From positions 1-12,920 of the forward strand of contig JAOXYB010041660.1 in the NCBI GenBank assembly GCA_028565635.1: a stretch of DNA of 12,920 nucleotides, read 5' to 3'. The stretch comes from Phoronis ovalis. Its lineage: Eukaryota > Phoronida > Phoronidae. Below are positions 8,201 through 12,920 of this stretch, piece by piece; position 1 is the first letter of the stretch, and each line of letters begins with the position of its first letter. The position numbers and the translations under genes are program-made. The notes below the pieces were generated by a model, which was given only the letters and a program-made list of their open reading frames with translations, searched no databases and was not told where the DNA came from.

Positions 8201-11012
8201 AAATTGAATATTGAAAGCATGGATAAATAGCAAAGTAAAGAATACATTTCTTGTAAATGTTAATGTCAGTTCAATAAACTTTGGCCTGTTTTTTTCCGCT
8301 TGTAGGTTACGAAGTGTCTGGTGTAGTGGAGGCTGTATGTCAGTCTGTGCCTAACTGCAACTGGTTTCCAGGGGACAGGTGTATTGTTTATACTGCTGAC
8401 GACACTACTGATAAAACGTAAGTACTTGGGTATCGGTAGTAATCCTTACTTCGGTGGTATCAAAATTAACGCTACAATGTTCAAATCGAGTGCATTTAGG
8501 TTTGTCCCAAAAGTGCGCCAGATAACCTGTTTAGTTCTAAATTTATTCTGTTTATCTGACTGTGACCTTGACCTTGTTAAGTTATCATAAGTTCACTGTG
8601 ACTCATATGGCTTGAGATCCCATTGTCTCTTAGCTTACATAAATGCAGTAGTTTCATAGTTATCCTTACATATTTCCCAGCTTACCAGTCTTAAAACTTG
8701 ATTTCCAAACACATCAAGAGACTCACGGCATCATTATTCATGTATGTCTCACATATCTACACTCATTCTTTCACACTCATATCCAGTAGAACACACCACA
8801 AGCACAAGATACCTTGCTCAGATTTTGTGCAGCTTACCAAAACATACCAGTAATTATAAAAGCCAACTCTGTTTTGTTTGCTCTTTATATTATAGTTTAT
8901 TGTGTTGTTTTTAGGTACGCTGAGTACATGGCTGTCAAAGACATTAACAACCTCATCAAGGTTCCCGAAGAGGTTCCTTTGGAAGTAGCCGCCATGTTGC
9001 CTTCAGGAGGTCTAACTGCTTATGCTGCTGTGTCTAGAGCTCTGCCCATTATTAACTTTAAACTCTCTAAGATAGGTGAGCCTTTGTACAGATGTATAAT
9101 GTAGTAAATTAAGCTAAAATTATATATTTCAGAAGTTAAAATTGCACATATGCTGCAAGCACCAGCCCATTCAGATTTACTTCTAGAGGTGACAAGCTAA
9201 GTTTGACAGTATCCTGAGGTTTAGTTTGTTAATCTGTGTATCAAATGAGTTTTATTCCAGAATACAATGTTGTCACCGCAATGTATTCACAGATGTTGAA
9301 TTTTGTTTCAGAAAAAGACGAAATTGTAACGTTCTTGATTGTTGGTGCTGGAGGTTTGGGGTTATGGACGATTCGCTTAGCTCAATATCTACTTGGAGAG
9401 AACATTAACAGAGTTCACATCACAGTGGCAGACACTAATGTAGGTATCGCACTACACGCTCCAGAGCTTATTGTTTTCACGTGGAAATATTTGTGATTTT
9501 CAAAAACATAAGCACACTGGGCTCAGGTTAGCAAGAACTATCTGAAGTGTCCCTATTATAACTGAAAACAATCTTCGACTTTTGATTACTGCTCAACATC
9601 TTGGTCCTATTTTAATACTTCTAATGACACAACCTGGGTCATGTTTAGTAATCTTTTACAGAATTTAACATATTTTTTGTAGAAATAAGACAACATCTTT
9701 CTATTAATTTGTGAAGGAAGGCATTGTCTTCTGCAGAAATGTTTTTTTTAGTTTTGAGTTCATTTAGTACTTATTCACTGTATAACATTATTCATGTACA
9801 CGGATATGCTTTAATTAATGCTAGTTTGTATTTTTATAGGCAGACAAACTTTTAGTTGCCCAGGACCATGGCTGTTATGGACTGGTGCACTGGAGTGAAT
9901 GTGACCATGAACAGTATCTAATTGAGAGGACAAAAGATGCCTGTCCTAACGGCATTGATGTAGTTATTGACTACGTTAGTTCTCCCCGCACCATGGCACG
10001 GTCCTTGAAAGTACTTAACAGGGTATGCATTCTAGAATTACTGTAATCAGACTCTTGAAAATATCCAAGTATTATACATGTAAGCAATTATCAACAGTCT
10101 AGCCATAATAGTCTGGCTGTATGTTATCTTTAATAAGTACGAAACATCTTTATAGTTATGATATCCAATTATGAAGATCTATATTTATAATGGAAAAATT
10201 GTCATGCAATAGTAGATCCAGATTAGTAGCTCGTTAGTATGGAACGACACCGCATGATGTTTGACCAAACACGATATGATAATATCAGAGTAATAACGGT
10301 GTAGTGATATTCTTTGTAGATTTTCTAAATATGTTAAGATGATGTTCCAATAATAACCCAATATGTTACGTTTTTTTACAGTATGGTGTCATATTTGCTG
10401 GTGGAAACTCCAAATATGAAATCACCGTTAACTTGTTTGACCTGGCGCGCAAGGAACAAAGCATTGTTGGTATACACTCGGGTACATTACATCAGTTGCA
10501 ACGTCTTGTAGACTTGATTGTGGACAAACATGTAAGTACCGGTGACTGGGATTTGATTGTGTTATATATTCTGGTCTTACATATATGATGTATATGGGGT
10601 GTACCACCTGAATGGGTCACTCAAAAATCCCCTTTGTTTCCTTGATTATGTGAGTGTTATGTTGCACAAAAATGCAATGTGCAGTAAGACAGTTGGTAAT
10701 GTTGTCATCAATGCAAATTATATTTTCTCCAGCATTCGTTTAGTCACTTAGATCATAGAATATCAATAGACATTCAACATTTCGAAGCTTAGTGTCGAGA
10801 GTATAAATATCCAGGCTAATGTGACATTGTTAACATCATTGGTTAACTTTTGTGACTGAATTTACTTTAGTGGACTTGTTTTCATATTTTAGGTGACGCC
10901 ACCAACATATGCGACATTCCCGATTGCGCAAGCTGATAACGTGTTTCAACAATTAAGCGAGTGCATGATATCAGGCCGAGCTGTGTTCAGAGTCTCTGCA
11001 ACAGACTTATGA
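5135..11012 (+). CDS. Zinc-ligand-depleted MDR (alcohol dehydrogenase-like) oxidoreductase, 8 coding exons
   Basis: Spliced coding region of 1083 nt (360 aa), the usual length for an MDR enzyme. Residues 1-45 are a variable N-terminus. Residues about 38-150 are the GroES-like domain: GALIKVCYAGAC around 41-52, FPGYEVSGVVEAV around 75-87, PGDR at 98-101, AEYMAV at 116-121 and LPSGGLTAY at 142-150. Residues about 168-300 are the Rossmann fold, with IVGAGGLGLW at 177-186 and Asp208 at the end of the second strand, which in this family usually favours NAD over NADP. The C-terminal part returns to the catalytic domain and ends at TGA 11010-11012. Of the zinc-ADH catalytic ligands only Cys52 is visible; GHE is GYE (Tyr78), and Ser144 sits where a ligand Cys is usual. 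The structural-zinc Cys lobe is missing. The family predicts a soluble NAD(P)-dependent oxidoreductase; the substrate is unknown. All seven introns are GT-AG and phase-compatible. No signal peptide or membrane segment is evident. Confidence 0.86.
5270..7255 (+). other. Intron 1 (phase 0)
   Basis: 1986 bases, donor GTTAGT, acceptor ATTACAG, branch-to-acceptor region T-rich. AT-rich throughout, with no recognisable coding exon, RNA gene or mobile element on either strand. An open frame of 67 codons at 5300-5503 shows no family resemblance. The frame from the ATG at 7205 reads into exon 2 but its first part is intronic (it covers the polypyrimidine tract). Confidence 0.75.
7256..7349 (+). CDS. 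MDR gene, coding exon 2
   Basis: Codes for residues 46-76 plus the first base of Gly77. The acceptor is TTTTTTATTACAG at 7255 and the donor CCAG|GTTTGC at 7349/7350, phase 1. It contains VCYAGACYNE, the counterpart of V-x-Y-x-G-V-C-H in zinc ADHs: the Cys (residue 52) is kept, the following His is Tyr. It ends IHDTSLFP, which joins exon 3 to make LFPGYEVSG, the family's (I/L)-x-P-G-H-E motif. A second donor, CCAG|GTATTC at 7322/7323, also in phase 1, would drop nine residues; the longer form is preferred because it keeps the conserved LFPG run. Confidence 0.82.
7350..8305 (+). other. Intron 2 (phase 1)
   Basis: 956 bases with a weak donor (GTTTGC) and a strong pyrimidine-rich acceptor. Contains the perfect hairpin at 7500-7535 described separately, otherwise AT-rich sequence with no coding signal. 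Confidence 0.75.
7500..7535. repeat. Perfect 17-bp inverted repeat in intron 2
   Basis: Arm AGGATATATAAAACTCT (7500-7516), spacer TT, and its exact reverse complement AGAGTTTTATATATCCT (7519-7535). Near-identical direct words flank it: GGGAAAACTA at 7487-7496 and GGGAAAAACTA at 7537-7547. It could be the footprint of a very small hairpin insertion, or the product of template switching. It is inside intron 2 and could form a hairpin in the pre-mRNA. Confidence 0.8.
8306..8417 (+). CDS. MDR gene, coding exon 3
   Basis: Codes for residues 77 (split) to 113 plus two bases of Thr114. The acceptor is TTTTTTTCCGCTTGTAG at 8305 and the donor AAAAC|GTAAGT at 8417/8418, phase 2. The peptide runs GYEVSGVVEAVCQSV...WFPGDRCIVYTADDTTDK. 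GYEVSGVV and PGDR are core GroES-domain motifs. Zinc ADHs have Cys-x2-Cys-x2-Cys-x7-Cys after GDR for structural zinc; here about a dozen polar residues run straight into AEY of exon 4, as in zinc-independent quinone-oxidoreductase-type MDRs. Confidence 0.88.
8418..8914 (+). other. Intron 3 (phase 2)
   Basis: 497 bases, donor GTAAGT (consensus). Contains the TGACCTTGACCT direct repeat at 8563-8574, then from about 8690 to 8815 a stretch that is notably C/A-rich on the plus strand (many CACA, CTCAC and TCACAC words), unlike the T-rich introns nearby. No coding exon seen. Confidence 0.78.
8563..8574 (-). promoter_or_regulatory. Direct repeat of nuclear-receptor half-sites (DR0), or relic of a dispersed repeat
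   Basis: TGACCTTGACCT on the plus strand, i.e. AGGTCAAGGTCA on the minus strand: two perfect half-sites with no spacer, also containing the extended half-site TCAAGGTCA used by ERR and FTZ-F1 type receptors. The surrounding wording (GTGACCTTGACCTTG) also resembles dispersed repeats that I recall as common in mollusc genomes, so it may be a repeat fragment rather than a functional site. Confidence 0.3.
8915..9075 (+). CDS. MDR gene, coding exon 4
   Basis: Completes Thr114, codes for residues 115-167 and gives the first base of codon 168. The acceptor is TTGTGTTGTTTTTAG at 8914 and the donor ATAG|GTGAGC at 9075/9076, phase 1. It contains YAEYMAVKDINN, a VPEEVPLEVAAMLPS segment (family pattern V-P-x-x-x-x-x-x-A-A) and GGLTAYAAV. 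Ser144 occupies the place of the Cys ligand in L-x-C-A-G-x-T-A-Y. The end of the exon, ALPIINFKLSKI, leads into the Rossmann domain. Confidence 0.88.
9076..9311 (+). other. Intron 4 (phase 1)
   Basis: 236 bases, the shortest intron. Donor GTGAGC. It ends with three candidate acceptors: CAG at 9258-9260 (in frame), CAG at 9290-9292 (out of frame) and CAG at 9309-9311 (chosen). Confidence 0.72.
9312..9439 (+). CDS. MDR gene, coding exon 5 (NAD-binding loop)
   Basis: Completes Glu168 and codes for residues 169-210, ending in phase 0 at AAT|GTAGGT. The acceptor is GAATTTTGTTTCAG at 9311. It carries the dinucleotide-binding motif IVGAGGLGLWTIRLAQYL (GxGxxG with Gly179, Gly181, Gly182 and Gly184), then VHITVADTN, in which Asp208 would bind the adenosine ribose. 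An upstream acceptor at 9260 (TTTTATTCCAG) is also in frame and would add 17 residues (9261-9311). The shorter form is preferred because the spacing from LTAY to GAGG is already longer than in typical family members. Confidence 0.85.
9440..9839 (+). other. Intron 5 (phase 0)
   Basis: 400 bases, donor GTAGGT, acceptor TTTTTATAG. Holds a CACGTG word at 9478-9483; nothing else recognised. Confidence 0.8.
9840..10022 (+). CDS. MDR gene, coding exon 6
   Basis: Exactly 61 codons (residues 211-271), phase 0 at both ends. The acceptor is TTTGTATTTTTATAG at 9839 and the donor AACAGG|GTATGC at 10022/10023. It begins ADKLLVAQDHGC, the family's D-x-(A/D)-K-L-x-x-A-x-x-x-G-A helix, and contains GIDVVIDYVSSPRTMARSLKV, the counterpart of G-x-D-x-(V)-I-(D/E)-x-V-G, the fourth Rossmann strand. 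Cys-rich for its size, but with no zinc-finger spacing. Confidence 0.88.
10023..10381 (+). other. Intron 6 (phase 0)
   Basis: 359 bases, donor GTATGC, acceptor TTTTTTTACAG. AT-rich; nothing else recognised. Confidence 0.8.
10382..10531 (+). CDS. MDR gene, coding exon 7
   Basis: Exactly 50 codons (residues 272-321), phase 0 at both ends. The acceptor is ACGTTTTTTTACAG at 10381 and the donor AAACAT|GTAAGT at 10531/10532. It starts YGVIFAGGN, the G-x-x-x-x-x-G strand after the fourth Rossmann helix, followed by VNLFDLARKEQSIVGIHSG. This matches the family pattern of a helix, then the (I/V)-x-G-x strand of MDRs, then LQRLVDLIVDKH, the usual 'L-x-x-L-L-x-L-(V/I)-x-x-G' helix. Confidence 0.88.
10532..10892 (+). 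other. Intron 7 (phase 0)
   Basis: 361 bases, donor GTAAGT, acceptor ATATTTTAG. A 64-codon open frame at 10557-10751 has no family resemblance and is intronic. Confidence 0.8.
10893..11012 (+). CDS. MDR gene, last coding exon
   Basis: 39 codons plus TGA (residues 322-360). The acceptor is TTTTCATATTTTAG at 10892, phase 0. The peptide VTPPTYATFPIAQADNVFQQL...SGRAVFRV is the normal MDR C-terminus (pattern 'F-P-L-x-x-(A/I)-x-x-A-(L/F)-x-x-(M/L)-x-x-G-x-x-x-G-(K/R)-x-V'). Only seven residues follow AVF, so the protein ends at the family's usual place and is not truncated. Confidence 0.9.
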   Translation: MTPPTYATFPIAQADNVFQQLSECMISGRAVFRVSATDL

Positions 11013-11045
11013 AGATATTCTCTACTGAGGGAGTTATGTATTATA

Positions 11046-11053
11046 TGTATATA
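11046..11053 (+). promoter_or_regulatory. Pumilio-type 3' UTR motif (TGTATATA)
   Basis: Matches TGTANATA, the PUF-protein RNA recognition element, 34 bases after the stop codon. A second match, TGTAAATA, is at 12328-12335 near the end of the UTR. In AT-rich UTRs such matches are not rare. Confidence 0.3.
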
Positions 11054-12470
11054 AACAATATTGCCAAAAGTTAACAGCATAGGAAGCAGACGACAGTTTT
11101 ATACCCACTACTCTGGATGCAGATTTGTTTACTCTTGCAAAAATGTATCTTTCGTTTGTTGTATCCTTGTTGTGAACACTGTACAGTACAATGGAACTTT
11201 GAACACAGTACATGTACATTTTAAATAACTGTTACAACGCATTGTTGTAAGTCTAATGAATTTTAGATCTAAAAAGTTGCCAGTGGTTTTATACCGAGTT
11301 ATCAGACAACTCGTAGCCTGGCTGTTCGTTGTTTGATATGAGGGCTCTAGTTGTCAGAATAGGTTAATGATTTTCAGATCTTCATTTTCTTGAACTTAGC
11401 CACTGTTCTGTTATTTTTAAAGTTGTTTCTGAAGTGTAGACTTTCATGAAAACTGTACATGAACAGGTTACATGTGTGGAGTATTTCATACTCAGTTTGA
11501 GCAAACACTCTTATATGTTTAGAGTAGCATCCAGTTTTGATGAAATTCAAATAGTCCCTCTGATTCCATTAAAACTAATTTCAAGACTCACAGCATGACT
11601 GGGGCAATGCTTTGTGCTGTCAATTTAAGCATACTATGTGGCAATTGTGCATGAGTTTAACTTTTGTTGAAAATCTATCCTGTTCTAGTCTTTAACTACA
11701 GGTTCTAAATCTGGCAGCTATGTAATTATTATTTAATAATATTTATGAGTAACAGGAAAGAAGGGTGTTCGTACAAGCAGGAGAATGCTATTATCATTAT
11801 TAAGATGTCATTTAGAAGTATCTGTCTGTAGACGATGTCTAGGAAGTGTTACCCTATATTGTTTAATCTAAGATTGTGGATAAATGTTCTAGCCTCTCTG
11901 ATTTATCTCATTTGTTTTCAAAAAAGCAATATGTGGTGTTTAAATTTATGAACGGTGGCATGCTTGCTTTTTAAATTAAGTTAGTATTTCGAAGTTAAAG
12001 TGATGACTTTATAAGGCAAAGTAACAACCAAAAATGGTAACATATTTAAACTAATATGCATTTTGTGTTTAATGTACATGCCTTATCACCCAGTGTGTTC
12101 CAAAATGCAACTTCATTTAAATTGGGTATCATTTTTCTGTAGTTTTCAGCCAAAACATTTGGGGAAATGTGTGAATATGTGCAATATGCCACTAGAAATT
12201 TCTTGTAGCTTTTGAATGCTATATTTTCCTCTACTGGCTAGTGTGTAGGCTGCAATTTTTGTGGCCACTGAATCTGAATGTAATGTACAAAAAGTATTCT
12301 GAATACAGGATTTGTACTCTCTCGGATTGTAAATATTATGAACCGTTGAATGTTATTCAATGTATTCTTCTGATTAATGGTTTATGTTGTTGTTTTAGTA
12401 TGCTTTATAATGTTTTATATACTCTAGTACCGGCTAGTAGAAATTTGTACAGTAATATAATCTAATTACC

Positions 12471-12476
12471 AATAAA
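12471..12476 (+). terminator. Polyadenylation signal AATAAA (likely main site)
   Basis: First canonical AATAAA downstream of the stop codon, followed at once by a TG-rich TTGTTGTTG tract at 12478-12486 and a small inverted repeat (AATTGTT / AACAATT, 12476-12497). Cleavage would be expected about 15-25 bases downstream. It is not followed by a long genomic A-run. Confidence 0.6.
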
Positions 12477-12790
12477 ATTGTTGTTGACAAAACAATTATG
12501 TCATCAGTTATTACTTCACTATCATCAGCTGGAGTGGCATCGTTGTTGTGTTTGTCGCTGTGGCAAAATGTCAGCAGCATGTCAAATGTATAATAGCCAT
12601 TTTCCACTGTCCACATTAAGCTGTGTACTGCCAGAGTCCGAACGAAATGTATACCCAAAATTGGATTGGCTCAAGAATGAGACACCAATTCAATAAATAA
12701 AAAATGAAACTTGTAATCTGTAATCATAAAGTAAGTCTTAGGTTAGGAAAAGGGGAGACAATGTTGATGAAATGCAACTTTTCTGGACTT
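12477..12790. other. 3' flank with an unassigned minus-strand open frame
   Basis: Downstream of the main polyadenylation signal. The minus strand is open from about 12658 to 12434 with no ATG at its upstream end; it encodes a polar, acidic stretch (including DATPADDSEVITDD) followed by a hydrophobic one. It overlaps the 3' end of the plus-strand gene. I do not recognise it; it could be an exon of a convergent gene, a transposon fragment or chance. Confidence 0.2.
12692..12701 (+). terminator. Second, overlapping AATAAATAAA polyadenylation signal
   Basis: Two overlapping AATAAA hexamers about 220 bases beyond the first signal. It could serve as a distal polyadenylation site for the MDR transcript. 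Alternatively it is chance in AT-rich sequence. Confidence 0.35.
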
Positions 12791-12842
12791 TATTCCCGGG
12801 GGTTGGATACTCCAGTTTTTTTTACTATGGGGATGTGCCGCG

Positions 12843-12920
12843 AAACCCAATCCAAAATTTTAGCTTGTGGTAGCAAACCCAATCCAAATTTTTTGAAATT
12901 TTAAGGTAGCAATCCAAATT
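12843..12920 (+). repeat. Degenerate tandem repeat at the right edge, period about 31
   Basis: Three copies of an AATCCAAA-type unit: AAACCCAATCCAAAATTTT (12843-12861), AAACCCAATCCAAATTTTTT (12875-12894) and GTAGCAATCCAAATT (12906-12920, cut by the window end). The core repeats at offsets of 32 and 30 bases, and copies 2 and 3 are both preceded by GGTAGC. The preceding 12790-12842 (CCCGGGGGTTGG..., GGGGATGTGCCGCG) is GC-richer than its surroundings and may belong to the same dispersed repeat. Confidence 0.55.

Larger units (their letters stand above)
11013..12495 (+). other. 3' UTR of the MDR gene
   Basis: About 1.5 kb between the stop codon and the first canonical AATAAA (12471-12476). It is AT-rich with no supported coding exon; stop codons interrupt all frames often and the short open frames look like chance. 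It holds two Pumilio-type motifs TGTANATA (TGTATATA 11046-11053, TGTAAATA 12328-12335) and AU-rich stretches with ATTTA near 11731-11755. The 3' boundary is inferred from the polyadenylation signal only. Confidence 0.6.

Noticed and set aside
8690-8815. C/A-rich stretch in intron 3 as a possible minus-strand polypyrimidine or satellite element
   Set aside because: No clear repeat period or exon can be made from it. It is noted as a composition shift only.
9226-9408. Open frame overlapping exon 5 in another frame
   Set aside because: It is a shadow of the real exon; the frame with GAGGLG is the coding one.
1-12920. tRNA, rRNA, CRISPR arrays and bacterial operon signals
   Set aside because: I looked for tRNA A/B-box and cloverleaf patterns, regularly spaced direct repeats with unique spacers, and Shine-Dalgarno-led gene runs, and found none.

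Overview
This window looks like nuclear DNA from an invertebrate animal. It is AT-rich (roughly two thirds A+T by eye). Its one clear gene is split by seven GT-AG introns of about 0.24 to 2 kb, and there is no bacterial-style gene packing, no ribosome binding site and no operon. A mollusc or other marine invertebrate would fit the exon/intron scale and some repeat-like scraps, for example a TGACCTTGACCT run in an intron. The phylum cannot be fixed from the sequence alone.

Layout. Positions 1-5116 hold no recognisable coding exon. This stretch has two CpG-richer islands (about 241-435 and 1390-1680) that look like promoter or first-exon material, one on each strand, and long AT-rich filler. 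Positions 5117-11012 carry a plus-strand gene in eight coding exons: 5135-5269, 7256-7349, 8306-8417, 8915-9075, 9312-9439, 9840-10022, 10382-10531 and 10893-11012. The exon phases join without conflict into 1083 nt, which is 360 codons plus stop. Positions 11013 to about 12495 are the 3' UTR, ending near an AATAAA at 12471. The last 130 bases hold a degenerate, repeat-like sequence.

The protein is a member of the medium-chain dehydrogenase/reductase (MDR, alcohol dehydrogenase-like) superfamily: an N-terminal GroES-like domain, then a Rossmann NAD(P)-binding domain with a GAGGLG loop. The usual catalytic zinc ligands are only partly kept (Cys present; GHE changed to GYE; the mid-domain Cys replaced by Ser), and the four-cysteine structural zinc lobe is absent. 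It is therefore probably a zinc-independent or catalytically diverged MDR of unknown substrate. Two splice choices are ambiguous but frame-preserving: an alternative donor in exon 2 (minus 9 residues) and an alternative acceptor for exon 5 (plus 17 residues).

I see no new multi-gene system here. The most interesting points are the zinc-ligand loss, the paired in-frame splice alternatives, a possible minus-strand first exon in a CpG-rich patch, and a perfect hairpin flanked by near-identical direct repeats in intron 2.
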